A DNA stretch of 46,474 nt from Candidatus Aegiribacteria sp. (GTDB lineage Bacteria; Fermentibacterota; Fermentibacteria; Fermentibacterales; JCC-6): positions 1 through 46,474 of the forward strand of contig JAUWMQ010000006.1 in NCBI GenBank assembly GCA_030613065.1, in the 5' to 3' direction. The notes under the pieces are model-generated. The model worked only from the letters and a program-made list of their open reading frames with translations, ran no database searches and had not been told where the DNA came from. Made by a program: the position numbers and the translations under genes. Positions within the stretch are counted from its first letter, which is position 1. Each line of letters begins with the position of its first letter. Below are positions 1 through 8,661 of this stretch, piece by piece.

Positions 1-189
1 CATGTTGGACAGCTGAAATGTAAATCGCAAAAAAGAGACCTCAAAAAGGAGGCCAGGTCACGTAAATTCGAAATTGATGAGCTAAGTTATTGGCAGGTCA
101 GCAGGCGATGCTTGAATCTAGGTTGTTTTGGACAGCACTGATTCCAGAAATAACGTGTACTGAAATAGTGGTGCACTGAGGGAGGAAGA

Positions 190-564
190 ATGTTCAGAAT
201 CATCATGGCACTGATTACGCTGGCGGTTTTCGCGGGAGCAGTATCGTGCGGGAAAGATGCACCCGCGGGACCTGGAGAAATCGCAAAAAGTATGCTTGAG
301 GCAGCACAGGCAGGCGATTACAATAAAATGAAGAGTTACATGTCAACGGAAATGCAGGCAGAATTCAGCGAAGCTATGCTTGATGGAATTGAAATTGTGT
401 CTTTCACCATAGATGAGATCGATTACGATCGCGATAGTACCGAAGTAGAAGTTGAATATACAATTACAATCAAGGAAATCGATTCCGGCGAGACAGATAC
501 TGATGATGAGGATATGGATTTGGAACTGAATTCGGACGGGGATTGGATAATAGTCGATATGTGA
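190..564 (+). CDS. small acidic exported protein, probable lipoprotein
   Basis: A 124-aa protein with a hydrophobic N-terminus ending in Ala-Val-Ser-Cys at residue 20. This is a plausible but non-canonical lipobox, because the -3 residue is Ala. A short helix (residues 28-58, with AKSMLEAAQAGDYNKMKSYM) precedes a beta-rich, very acidic C-terminal half. This layout resembles the DUF4878/NTF2-like lipoproteins that have a Met/Ala-rich helix before a curved sheet, but I cannot assign a family firmly. The start is supported by GGGAGGAAGA directly upstream of the ATG. It lies 42 bp before the next gene and probably shares its transcript. No enzyme function can be suggested. Confidence 0.75.
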   Translation: MFRIIMALITLAVFAGAVSCGKDAPAGPGEIAKSMLEAAQAGDYNKMKSYMSTEMQAEFSEAMLDGIEIVSFTIDEIDYDRDSTEVEVEYTITIKEIDSGETDTDDEDMDLELNSDGDWIIVDM

Positions 565-606
565 CGGGCTGAAAAGTTTACTGAAGATTACAAAGGAATA
601 ACAATT

Positions 607-1050
607 ATGAACATAGCGGTCTACTTCATAGCAGGTTCGCTGCTTCTTGCTGCGGTGCTTGTATTTCTGATTCGAAAACTCCTTAAAACAGCCATGGCAG
701 AGGTGTACGCTGAGTACCCTGAACATATTCGTATTCTTACCTCCCCCATGGCGAATCTTTTCGGGGTTAAGTCCGGAGGGATGAAACAGATAAGGGGTAA
801 CGGAATTCTCCTGCTTACATCTACTCAGCTCTATTTCAGGATGCTTATACCTAAAAAAGAACTGCTGGTGCCGCTTAGCAGTATTACATCCGTCGAAACT
901 CCCCTGAGTTTTATGGGTAAGACAAAGGGAATGAAGCTCCTGAAAATTGATTTCAAGAACGATGTCGGAGGGACGGATTCCGCTGCCTGGCAGGTTCCAG
1001 ACCTGGAAAAATGGGTTGAAACTATCAGAGGATCAGCAGAGCTGAACTGA
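607..1050 (+). CDS. membrane-anchored PH/GRAM-like small protein
   Basis: A 147-aa protein with one N-terminal membrane helix (about residues 4-24) followed by a basic stretch and a compact alpha/beta domain. The segment ILLLTSTQLYFRMLIPKKEL followed by a turn and SSITSVETP is typical of bacterial PH- or GRAM-like domains: a strand pair, then 'I..I..V'. It ends with a helix (PDLEKWVETIRGS), as in those folds. This predicts a cytosolic lipid- or protein-binding domain held at the membrane, but no ligand can be named. It follows the lipoprotein gene closely on the same strand. Family assignment is by pattern only. Confidence 0.7.
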   Translation: MNIAVYFIAGSLLLAAVLVFLIRKLLKTAMAEVYAEYPEHIRILTSPMANLFGVKSGGMKQIRGNGILLLTSTQLYFRMLIPKKELLVPLSSITSVETPLSFMGKTKGMKLLKIDFKNDVGGTDSAAWQVPDLEKWVETIRGSAELN

Positions 1051-1100
1051 CAGCAGCCGTCAACTTCATCCCGGCTTCATGATCATTGAAACTGCGTGTC

Positions 1101-1556
1101 CTACACTATCGCTTTCTCTTCCTTCTGTACTTCTATCAGTTCCATTTTTTCCAGCCTTAGAGTGATAGCGTAGGCACTTCTTTTCAGCAAGAGAGCGATT
1201 TCATCGCGTTCCGTACCTTTGCTGAATTCATCCCGAAGAGTATCTTCTTCTTCCTCCGTCCAGGTTTTTCCGCTGCGTTCGTACTTGCCCGATGGGCCTT
1301 CCTGCGGCAGCTCTCCTCTTTTCTCGACTGCCAGACCGAGATCTTCAACCGCCCTGGATATCATGCTGCCGATCTCTTCAAGGTTCTCTTCAAAAAGGAA
1401 AATTCTGCTCTGGTCGAAACCGGTATCTGAAATTCTGCGGGATTCAGTTATGGATATATAGAACCTTTCGTTCACCGCCTGTCTTACATCTATGAAGTAA
1501 GTTGTTCTTCCTGCCGAAACCCTTTCGCTGAACAGTGACCCGTTTTCGATACTCAT
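1101..1556 (-). CDS. Pur-alpha-like nucleic-acid-binding protein with C-terminal SANT/Myb-like domain
   Basis: A 151-aa protein. The first 75 residues read SAGRTTYFIDVRQAVN...FYISITESRR...RIFLFEENLEEI. This is the beta-sheet-plus-helix PUR repeat of the DUF3276/BpuR family (single-stranded DNA/RNA binders in spirochaetes and Bacteroidota). After a Gly/Pro/Lys linker, residues 95-140 (KTWTEEEEDTLRDEFSKG, then DEIALLLKRSAYAITLRLEKM) look like a SANT/Myb or GcrA-like helix-turn-helix. The start ATG has GGGAG seven bases upstream. It is divergent from the YgiQ-like gene, with 119 bp between their starts. Likely a nucleic-acid-binding regulator; the target is unknown. Confidence 0.72.
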   Translation of the reverse strand: MSIENGSLFSERVSAGRTTYFIDVRQAVNERFYISITESRRISDTGFDQSRIFLFEENLEEIGSMISRAVEDLGLAVEKRGELPQEGPSGKYERSGKTWTEEEEDTLRDEFSKGTERDEIALLLKRSAYAITLRLEKMELIEVQKEEKAIV

Positions 1557-1675
1557 TTCTATTCTCCCTTCAATGTAAACGTCCGTTCACTATCAGTGTC
1601 CGCTTTTTTCAGGGGCTTGTCAATGCCTGCCTTTATCAAGTACTTTCTTCTGTCAGGAAGGGAGAGGGAGAATTC

Positions 1676-3391
1676 ATGGCCGAAATAGCTCCAATTTTGC
1701 CGGTTACAAGAATGGAAATGGAATCCCTGGGATGGGATACGTGTGATATCATCCTGGTTACCGGGGATGCGTATGTAGATCATCCCTCTTTCGGAGCGGC
1801 TCTCATCGGTAGATATCTGGAGAGTATGGGATACAGGGTGGGAGTTATTCCCCAGCCGGATGTCTCCTCCCCGGAGGATTTTCTGCAACTGGGTGTTCCG
1901 AAGCTTTTCGTAGGAGTTACCTCAGGTGCGATGGATTCCATGGTGAATCATTACACATCCCTGAACAGAATCCGTTCCGGCGATGCCTATGCAGAAGGCG
2001 GGAAGCCTGGGAAAAGACCTGACAGGGCACTGCTGAAATATGTCAACATGGTTCAGAGGACAATGCCTGGTGTTCCCGTAGTAATTGGAGGTATAGAAGC
2101 CAGCTTGAGAAGGCTGAGTCATTACGATTACTGGAGCGACAGGGTCAGGAGATCGATTCTCCTTGATACAAAAGCAGGCATTCTTGTTTACGGTATGGGT
2201 GAGAGGGCAGCTGGCGAAATTGCCGACGCCATCTCCTCGGGAAGAGATCTTCACGGAATCAGGGGTACGGCAGTCTACACCAGCGCAAAAAAACTTGGCG
2301 GAATGGATCTCGGAAAACACATCGAGTTGCCTTCCCATGAGGAGGTTACGCGCAATTCTGACGCGTTCATGGAAATGACGAAGATGCTGGAAAGTGAAAT
2401 CAGTCCCTATTCCGGTTCAACTATTGTTCAGAGAGCTGACAGCCGCGCTGTTATTATCTACCCGCCCCAGTATCCATTGAGCACGGAAGAGATGGACAGG
2501 ATCTACGAACTTCCATATTCCAGAGAACCCCATCCGGCTTACACTGATGAGATACCTGCGTTCAGAATGATACAGAATTCGATATCAGTTGTCCGTGGAT
2601 GCGCGGGAGGCTGCAGTTTCTGTGCCCTTGGGCTCCACCAGGGGAAGATGATAAGCAGCAGAAGCCAGGCTTCAGTTTTGCGTGAAGTAGATATGTTGAA
2701 GGCTAAACGCTATTTCAGGGGAACAGTAACCGACCTCGGCGGACCCACTGCGAATCTCTACGGCCTGGGTTGTACAGGCGGCAGAGCTCTTGAAAAATGC
2801 AGTAGATATTCATGTCTTTATCCTGAGATCTGTGAAAATTTCAGAACCGATCACAGCCAATATATCGAGCTTCTGAATGCCGTTTCGGAGATCAGCGGTG
2901 TACGGAATGTCTATGTATCCAGCGGTATACGTTTCGACGTTGCTCTGCGAGATAAGAACTTCATCGAAAAACTGGTAAAGGACAATGTATCCGGATACCT
3001 TAAGATCGCCCCGGAGCACTTCTCGACTGAAGTGTTGAAACTGATGAGAAAACCATCCCCTGATCTCTGGAGGAGATTCAAGGAGCTTTTCGAAAGTTTT
3101 TCAAAAGAAGCCGGCAGGGAACAGTACATAGAACCTTACATACTCGTTGCCTTCCCGGGCTGCGAAATGAAACATATGCAAAATGCGGCAGGTGAGCTGA
3201 GAAAACAGCGCATGCGGCCGGAAAAGGCTCAGATCTTCCTTCCTACACCCATGACTATGGCAACTGCCATGTACCATACGGGTATCAACCCGGAAACCGG
3301 CATGCAGATCTACGTGGCCCGAAAACCTTCACAGAAAAAGAGTCAACTTGAAGTTCTTCCTGGCCACTATGGTGGGAAAAGAAGTAAATAG
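1676..3391 (+). CDS. YgiQ-family radical SAM protein
   Basis: A 571-aa protein. The reading frame is open further upstream, but the ATG at 1676 has a strong GGGAGAGGGAG site and begins the conserved N-terminal YgiQ domain (LPVTRMEMESLGWDTCDII, then VTGDAYVDHPSFG). The radical SAM centre is visible at residues 309-316 as VRGCAGGCSFCALG, a CxxxCxxC motif that binds the [4Fe-4S] cluster cleaving S-adenosylmethionine. YIEPYILVAFPGCE and LPTPMTMATAMYHTG near the end are typical of the family. E. coli-type YgiQ proteins are longer (about 650-740 aa), so the C-terminal DUF3362-like tail is mostly missing. The substrate of YgiQ proteins is not established. Confidence 0.9.
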   Translation: MAEIAPILPVTRMEMESLGWDTCDIILVTGDAYVDHPSFGAALIGRYLESMGYRVGVIPQPDVSSPEDFLQLGVPKLFVGVTSGAMDSMVNHYTSLNRIRSGDAYAEGGKPGKRPDRALLKYVNMVQRTMPGVPVVIGGIEASLRRLSHYDYWSDRVRRSILLDTKAGILVYGMGERAAGEIADAISSGRDLHGIRGTAVYTSAKKLGGMDLGKHIELPSHEEVTRNSDAFMEMTKMLESEISPYSGSTIVQRADSRAVIIYPPQYPLSTEEMDRIYELPYSREPHPAYTDEIPAFRMIQNSISVVRGCAGGCSFCALGLHQGKMISSRSQASVLREVDMLKAKRYFRGTVTDLGGPTANLYGLGCTGGRALEKCSRYSCLYPEICENFRTDHSQYIELLNAVSEISGVRNVYVSSGIRFDVALRDKNFIEKLVKDNVSGYLKIAPEHFSTEVLKLMRKPSPDLWRRFKELFESFSKEAGREQYIEPYILVAFPGCEMKHMQNAAGELRKQRMRPEKAQIFLPTPMTMATAMYHTGINPETGMQIYVARKPSQKKSQLEVLPGHYGGKRSK

Positions 3392-3497
3392 ACTCAAATG
3401 ACATTTTATATGCCATTACTTCTATAAGTACTTAAATCTCTATTGAAGGATAAGTCTGATCAGGTGCGGCTCGTTGAGTATCTGGATCAGTCACCAA

Positions 3498-5003
3498 TTA
3501 TTCCTGCCTGGCATGTTCCTGCTCATAGATCAGTTCTTCAACAAAATAATCTGCAGCATCCTCACCGACCAGAAATGCTCCGTACTCCGTCAGGTGCATG
3601 GAGTCGTAGAAGACATCTCTTGAATGCGGTATCAGTGATGCGAGATCGAGATATGCTACGTCTTCCTTTTCACAGATCTCTATCAGATCTTTATTGAGAG
3701 TGTTCAAGATAAGCCAGGTGGTTGCTGCAGAGAACTTGGAGCTGGTTCCACCGAACCAGAAACTTCCACCCTGAATGCCTCTCCAGTAGTCATTGTCTTC
3801 GAATAGAAGCGGCTGAGTCATGAATACCGGAGTAATATCCAATTCACGACACTCTTGAATAATGGCTTCTATTCTGTTCTTGTAGTCGTCCGGTAGTGGA
3901 ATGAGTTCGTGAAGATCATCCGGCAGTTCCATCTCGGTAGAAAGCATTGGCTCCTCTATGAACATTGGATCAACGGTTTCAGAGACTACGGGGGCTTTAT
4001 CAACATATACTATTTTCAGTTTGTACAGCACCTGCATAATCATGCAGTGCTTGAATATTGCCTGCCTGAAGCCGGTTTCCGGCAGGCTGACATCAAGAGC
4101 AGCCTCCCCTTTTAGAAATTGTCCGACATCATTTATGCCGACCAGAAACAGAGCAATGTCCGGCTTCACTTCGGAAAACACTTCCCTGACCAGCAAGGCA
4201 TGCTTTGCAGCGGAGTGCATTGGAATGCCGCAGTTACCGACCCAGGTTTCCGGATGCACCTCTCTGAGCCTGTCCTGAAGTATCCGGGACCATGTGAGTG
4301 AATCATCCATGTAGTAGTTGGCAGTTGTACTTCCTCCCACCGTAATAATTGTCAGCCATTCATCCCAGTCTTCAGGAGGATCCTCTCCTCTCATTCCCCA
4401 GGCATTCGTAGTGCAGATACCTCCAGGGGTTATACCTGGAAGATTAACCTCCATCACCACCCGCTGATAAGGTCGAAGGCCGAACCTGGGATTGAAAATA
4501 CCCGGTGGCATCAGCTTTCTCAGTACAAATTCCGATATCAGCAAAACTGTCAGAAGGGAAACCGCCATGGTAACCGTACCGAGTATTGCCGATCTCCGTC
4601 GTTTTCCAGGATAACTGACAATGATCAGAAGACCCGGACTGAGAGTTAGAATTGCCATTCCAATGGTTACTGATGTTCTCTGAAGGAATGGGATCGGAAA
4701 CAGAAACCACAGCACGAAATAGAGGGGAAAAGTTACGATCAGCAGCAGTGCTGCCAGGAAATCAGGACATCGGGAAAGCAGGGCTTTGACAGATTCAAGT
4801 ATTTTCTTCGATCCAGCCAGAAAGCGGATAACAAGACCAGATGCAACAAGCAGAATAACAGAAGCGAGCGAAACAGGAATTGACCACCGTTCGAGAACGA
4901 CCCTATTACTGCTTGTTGATGTCAGAAAGGCAATCAGTATCAGCAGTAACGCAGCAAGGATAACTGCAAGGATGATTCTTGTAATCAGATTGTCAGATCT
5001 CAT
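3498..5003 (-). CDS. membrane-anchored SGNH/GDSL hydrolase
   Basis: A 501-aa protein with about five predicted membrane helices in the first 165 residues, then a SGNH hydrolase domain. Block I is ITVGGSTTANY with the nucleophile Ser near residue 225. Block II is the Gly in NCGIPM. Block III is the Asn in LVGINDVG. Block V is DSMHLTEYGAFLVGE, with the catalytic Asp and His. The domain is probably extracytoplasmic and may act as an esterase or acyltransferase on a glycan, as in other membrane-fused SGNH proteins; the substrate is unknown. The frame extends to a TTG at 5024, but I chose the ATG at 5003 because GGAGG sits five bases before it. It is convergent with the YgiQ-like gene. Confidence 0.82.
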   Translation of the reverse strand: MRSDNLITRIILAVILAALLLILIAFLTSTSSNRVVLERWSIPVSLASVILLVASGLVIRFLAGSKKILESVKALLSRCPDFLAALLLIVTFPLYFVLWFLFPIPFLQRTSVTIGMAILTLSPGLLIIVSYPGKRRRSAILGTVTMAVSLLTVLLISEFVLRKLMPPGIFNPRFGLRPYQRVVMEVNLPGITPGGICTTNAWGMRGEDPPEDWDEWLTIITVGGSTTANYYMDDSLTWSRILQDRLREVHPETWVGNCGIPMHSAAKHALLVREVFSEVKPDIALFLVGINDVGQFLKGEAALDVSLPETGFRQAIFKHCMIMQVLYKLKIVYVDKAPVVSETVDPMFIEEPMLSTEMELPDDLHELIPLPDDYKNRIEAIIQECRELDITPVFMTQPLLFEDNDYWRGIQGGSFWFGGTSSKFSAATTWLILNTLNKDLIEICEKEDVAYLDLASLIPHSRDVFYDSMHLTEYGAFLVGEDAADYFVEELIYEQEHARQE

Positions 5004-5179
5004 GCTTGCCTCCAGCATGCTCAAATGGATATCTTATTCACCGTGCCAACTACCCGCTAGCTGCGTTGCTGTAGTTTAATAACATAGTAAAACATAACTT
5101 CATCGACGAAAAGTTACACTGGTTTGTGGAATACAGGATACAAGAATCCGCTGCATCAGTTTTCAAAGCAATCCCTTTG

Positions 5180-5202
5180 CGTTATGTTCAACGGGTATAA
5201 CC
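5180..5202 (+). promoter_or_regulatory. candidate ModE-like operator (inverted repeat)
   Basis: The half-sites GTTAT (5181-5185) and ATAAC (5197-5201) form an inverted repeat with 11 bases between them, eight bases before the first possible start of the MobB-ModE fusion. ModE sites in other bacteria are also built from CGTTAT/ATAACG-type halves. A weak promoter, TTTTCA (5160-5165) with a 17-base spacer and TATGTT (5183-5188), would overlap the repeat, which would suit repression. The evidence is pattern only and the half-sites are short. Confidence 0.3.
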
Positions 5203-5209
5203 CTGATTA

Positions 5210-6037
5210 TTGAGCGAACGGAGTACTTTGGGAAAAAGGATAGTTATTTCGTCTGATTGCAGAAAACTCGGGAAAACTCTTATTACCGAACGTCTCGTAG
5301 CTGAATTTACTGCAACCGGCCTGACTGTTACCTGTGTTAAACTGTCACGCGAGGGGCACGGCCCTGCAGGAATCAGCGACAGTCCGGGATCCAGCGGTAC
5401 CGATACCCACCGTTACAGTGAAGCCGGCGCTTCAAAGGTAATTTTTTTCAGGTATGTAGCAGTCGAGGAGCTTGCGGATGCTGTCGATAAGTTTATGTCT
5501 CCCGGGGATATAGTGATCTTCGAGAGCAACTCAATTCTCAACCTGCTGGATCCTGATTTTCATATTCACATACGATCAGATTCCGGACAGAAGCAGTCTG
5601 CAGAAGGACTCGAACTGAAAGCGGATCTCATATTAGAAGGCCCTTTATCCTCGGAAGATGCTGACAAGATAGCCAGACTGGTGCCGGGATTGATGCGTGT
5701 TGGTGATTATTCTCCAATAAAAATCGGCGGCAAGCACTGGCTGAACCTTCATGGAAAACCTCTTTTTGGCGAGGGAAGGATGGATCTCCTGAAGTCTATC
5801 CGCGAGACCGGTTCCATATTGCAGGCCGCACAGAAAACAGGTATCCAGTACAAAAGAGCCTGGGTACTTTTGCACGATGCGGAACAACGGCTTGGCGCAA
5901 AACTGCTTAACAGTGATAGGGGCGGAGCCGGAGGCGGAGGAACGAGTATTACTCAGCTGGCGGAGACTCTGCTGAACATCTGGGAAAAGTCTGAGGAGGA
6001 TTTCAACAGAATGCTGGACAGGCTGGAGGTAAGATGA
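5210..6037 (+). CDS. MobB-like P-loop domain fused to ModE-type DNA-binding domain
   Basis: Up to 275 aa in two parts. Residues 9-170 resemble MobB-like P-loop proteins: a first strand RIVISSDCRKLGKTLIT carrying a GKT-type nucleotide loop, a VKLSREGHG segment, and Asp/Glu-rich switch regions (GDIVIFESNSILN). Residues 188-275 are a ModE-type winged helix: GEGRMDLLKSIRETGSILQA, the Tyr-Lys-Arg-Ala-Trp signature of LysR/ModE HTHs, and a GGAGGGGTSITQLAE wing. ModE senses molybdate or tungstate through TOBE domains, which are absent here, so the sensing part may be the P-loop domain. The start is TTG. A second TTG at 5228, four bases after GGAG, is equally plausible. The stop overlaps the moeA ATG (ATGA). 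Confidence 0.75.
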   Translation: MSERSTLGKRIVISSDCRKLGKTLITERLVAEFTATGLTVTCVKLSREGHGPAGISDSPGSSGTDTHRYSEAGASKVIFFRYVAVEELADAVDKFMSPGDIVIFESNSILNLLDPDFHIHIRSDSGQKQSAEGLELKADLILEGPLSSEDADKIARLVPGLMRVGDYSPIKIGGKHWLNLHGKPLFGEGRMDLLKSIRETGSILQAAQKTGIQYKRAWVLLHDAEQRLGAKLLNSDRGGAGGGGTSITQLAETLLNIWEKSEEDFNRMLDRLEVR

Positions 6038-7245
6038 TAACTGTTGAGGAAGCACAGAAACTGGTACTTGATAATTCAGGTGAACCTGAGGTGGAAGAAG
6101 TATCCATTGATAGGGCTGCCGGCCACGTTCTGGCTTCCGATGTCCATTCGGATATCGATATGCCGCCCTTCAACCGCTCTGCAATGGATGGATTTGCCAT
6201 TTCGGGAGACGATCTCAGGCACGAACTTCTTGAAGAGATCGTCGCCGGTGATTCAAGTGAAATCAGCATTTATCCTGGTATTGCATGCCCGATAATGACA
6301 GGGGCTCCACTACCGGAAGGAGCGGACAGGATCGTGATCGTCGAGGAATCCGTTATTGAGGATTCCGTTCTTTACCTTGAAAAAGTACCGCCTGAGGGAG
6401 CGAATATCTGCTGGAAAGGTGAAGACATCAAAGAGGGGCAGATTGTGCTGGAACACGGCACAAGACTGACCCAGCAGCACATGGGCATTGCCGCCATGGC
6501 CGGCCGGGGTGTACTCCCGGTTTTCAGAAAGCCGCGTATTGCCGTAGTGACTACCGGCACTGAAATTGTTCCTCCAACATGGATACCATCACCCGGGCAA
6601 GTAAGGAACGCAAATTTGCCGCTGATTACTTCTCAGCTGTCAATGAGCGGTTTCACAGCCCTGGTATCGGTTCATTCCGCCGATGACCCAGGTTCCCTCA
6701 GTGCAACTTTCAGACAGTTACTGAGCTGCAGTGATGTTCTTATAGTTGCTGGAGGGGTTTCAAAGGGCACGAGGGATTTCGTTCCTTCAGTCCTTGAATC
6801 CCTCGGTGTAATAATTCATTTCAGAACTGTTGCACAGAAACCGGGTAAACCTTTGATCTTCGGCAGCAGCGCTGCCGGCAAGCCGGTCTTCGGGCTGCCT
6901 GGTAATCCGGTTTCTGTAATGGTGACAATTGAGGAGTACGTACTTCCGCTTCTGAGAAAAAGATCTGGATTCAAGGGATATCACAGGCGAATGTACCATG
7001 GCGAGATTACTTCTGATTACAGAAAGAAACCTGGCCGAGTGCATTTTCTCAGGGTTATCGCTTACAGAGAAGGCAATTCCTGGAAGCTTCATTACCCCGA
7101 TTCTTCCGGTTCCGGAGATCTTATGAGCACAGTAAATGTAAATGCGCTTGCAATTGTCGGCTCCGATCAACTGAGTATTGAAGCCGGGGAATCCCTGCCT
7201 TTCCATTTTCTCAGTTCCACAGCTGGCGAGCTTGCCTTCTCATGA
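6034..7245 (+). CDS. moeA: molybdopterin molybdenumtransferase MoeA
   Basis: A 403-aa protein of normal MoeA length. The family signature is clear: IDRAAGHVLASDV, then MPPFNRSAMDGFAI near residue 50, and GAPLPEGADRIVIVEE. The central MPT-binding domain has TTGTEIVPP and VRNANLPLI, and VAGGVSKGTRDFVPSVLE is the motif shared with MogA. The C-terminal part holds QKPGKPLIFG and FGLPGNPVSVMVT. MoeA hydrolyses adenylylated molybdopterin and inserts the metal. Next to tupABC and an AOR operon the metal may well be tungsten. The gene overlaps both neighbours by four bases (ATGA), so it is in the middle of a translationally coupled operon. Confidence 0.95.
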   Translation: MITVEEAQKLVLDNSGEPEVEEVSIDRAAGHVLASDVHSDIDMPPFNRSAMDGFAISGDDLRHELLEEIVAGDSSEISIYPGIACPIMTGAPLPEGADRIVIVEESVIEDSVLYLEKVPPEGANICWKGEDIKEGQIVLEHGTRLTQQHMGIAAMAGRGVLPVFRKPRIAVVTTGTEIVPPTWIPSPGQVRNANLPLITSQLSMSGFTALVSVHSADDPGSLSATFRQLLSCSDVLIVAGGVSKGTRDFVPSVLESLGVIIHFRTVAQKPGKPLIFGSSAAGKPVFGLPGNPVSVMVTIEEYVLPLLRKRSGFKGYHRRMYHGEITSDYRKKPGRVHFLRVIAYREGNSWKLHYPDSSGSGDLMSTVNVNALAIVGSDQLSIEAGESLPFHFLSSTAGELAFS

Positions 7246-8186
7246 GGGATTCGAGGGGGCGGGAAATTAATTACCTCAGACTTTCAGTCACAGACAGGTG
7301 CAATATCAGGTGCATTTACTGTATGCCGGAATCTGGTGTTGACCTGGTTTCTCATGATGATGTCCTATCTGTGGATGAGACTATCCGGCTTACCGGGATA
7401 ATCATGAAAGCGGCAGGTGTAAGAAAAGTAAGGGTAACCGGCGGAGAACCTCTGGTAAGAAAAGGTCTTCTGGACATCGTGCGCGGAATCTCAGATCTCC
7501 ATCCCCTGGAGCTTGTGCTTACTACCAACGGGTTGCTGCTGAGCGGTATGGCGGAGCAGATTGCAGAAGCGGGAATAGAGAGGGTGAACATAAGCCTGGA
7601 CAGTTTACGGGATGAGAGGATAAGGGGAATTTCCAGGAGGGATATATCCCTGAAGGATATTAAAGATGCTATTCAATCAGCATTTGATGCAGGTCTTGAT
7701 CCTTTGAAGGTGAATTGCGTTGTCATGAGAAACATTAACGATGATGAGATAGCGGAGTTTATCAGGTGGAGCGGGGAAACAGGAGTTTTTGTTCGTTTCA
7801 TTGAACATATGCCGTCAATTCTTTCCGAAGATACATTCGTTTCAAGGGATGAGATAATTGAAAGAGCTTCTGTTCTGGGTAGAATCGTCAAACTGAGCGA
7901 TGAAGGTACAGCAGGTATCTACTCCGCTCAGGGCACCGGACAGACTTTCGGCATAATCGCGCCGTTTTCCGATCCCATGTGCAACTCCTGCAGTAGAATA
8001 AGGCTATCTGCCCTGGGCACACTGTACTCCTGCCTTGCAGAGGGGGAGGGTGTACCGCTCATGGAACTGCTCCGGAGTGATGCAGGCGATGAAACAATTT
8101 CAGAGATGGTCATTAGATCTGTCATAAATAAACCTGATTCCCATGGCGGGTGTGTCCGTACGAAGATGTGGAGGATTGGCGGTTAG
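7242..8186 (+). CDS. moaA: GTP 3',8-cyclase MoaA
   Basis: A 314-aa radical SAM enzyme catalysing the first step of pyranopterin synthesis, GTP to 3',8-cyclo-7,8-dihydro-GTP. The N-terminal cluster motif is LSVTDRCNIRCIYCMPESG (CxxxCxxC), followed by RVTGGEPLVRKGL for SAM binding. The second, substrate-binding cluster is in DPMCNSCSRIRLSALGTLYSC (CxxC and a third Cys). The protein ends in Gly-Gly after MWRI, the conserved C-terminal tail that enters the active site. Its ATG overlaps the moeA stop and moaC starts two bases after its stop. Confidence 0.95.
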   Translation: MRDSRGREINYLRLSVTDRCNIRCIYCMPESGVDLVSHDDVLSVDETIRLTGIIMKAAGVRKVRVTGGEPLVRKGLLDIVRGISDLHPLELVLTTNGLLLSGMAEQIAEAGIERVNISLDSLRDERIRGISRRDISLKDIKDAIQSAFDAGLDPLKVNCVVMRNINDDEIAEFIRWSGETGVFVRFIEHMPSILSEDTFVSRDEIIERASVLGRIVKLSDEGTAGIYSAQGTGQTFGIIAPFSDPMCNSCSRIRLSALGTLYSCLAEGEGVPLMELLRSDAGDETISEMVIRSVINKPDSHGGCVRTKMWRIGG

Positions 8187-8187
8187 C

Positions 8188-8661
8188 ATGAAGAAAATGT
8201 CCCATATTGATGAAAAGGGAAATGCGAGGATGGTAGATGTTTCGTCAAAGGAACCCACAGAGAGAACAGCTGTAGCTTCAGGGTGTATCAAACTCGGCAG
8301 AAACGCGTCCGCTGCAATTGAGGATGATTCCGTTCCCAAAGGTGACGTATTCTCCACCGCGAGAATTGGTGCCATCACTGCAGTGAAGAGAACCTGGGAG
8401 ACAATTCCACTCTGCCATCCACTCAGAATAGGCGGGGTGGAGATAGATTTTAACAGGGATGGAAATACCGTTGAAGCCACCTGTACTGTAAAGGGTGTGG
8501 AATCTACCGGATTCGAGATGGAAGCCCTCATAGGTGTTACAACCGCTCTTCTTATCATTTACGATATGACAAAAGCCCTGGACAGGGGCATGGAAATCGG
8601 AGAAGTAAGACTGATTCGGAAAAGTGGAGGAAAATCGGGGGAATACAGATGGCAAGGGTAA
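8188..8661 (+). CDS. moaC: cyclic pyranopterin monophosphate synthase MoaC
   Basis: A 157-aa protein, normal for MoaC. It converts the MoaA product into cyclic pyranopterin monophosphate. Signature regions are MVDVSSKEPTERTAVASG, KGDVFSTARIGAITAVKRTW, IPLCHPL, and GFEMEALIGVTTALLIIYDM followed by KALDRGMEIGEV. The frame is open upstream to 8143, but that part overlaps the moaA tail and is not conserved. The ATG at 8188, right after the moaA stop TAG, gives the expected N-terminus (SHIDEKGNARMVDVS). It overlaps the following gene by 13 bases. Confidence 0.94.
   Translation: MKKMSHIDEKGNARMVDVSSKEPTERTAVASGCIKLGRNASAAIEDDSVPKGDVFSTARIGAITAVKRTWETIPLCHPLRIGGVEIDFNRDGNTVEATCTVKGVESTGFEMEALIGVTTALLIIYDMTKALDRGMEIGEVRLIRKSGGKSGEYRWQG

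Noticed and set aside
1588-1598. CACT-ATC-AGTG inverted repeat between the divergent Pur-like and YgiQ genes
   Set aside because: The arms are only four bases long; too short to call an operator without conservation.
5025-5209. Possible molybdenum/tungsten cofactor riboswitch before the cofactor operon
   Set aside because: I could not find the paired stems expected of the Moco RNA motif; a covariance-model search (Infernal, Moco_RNA) would decide, and a hit would support it.
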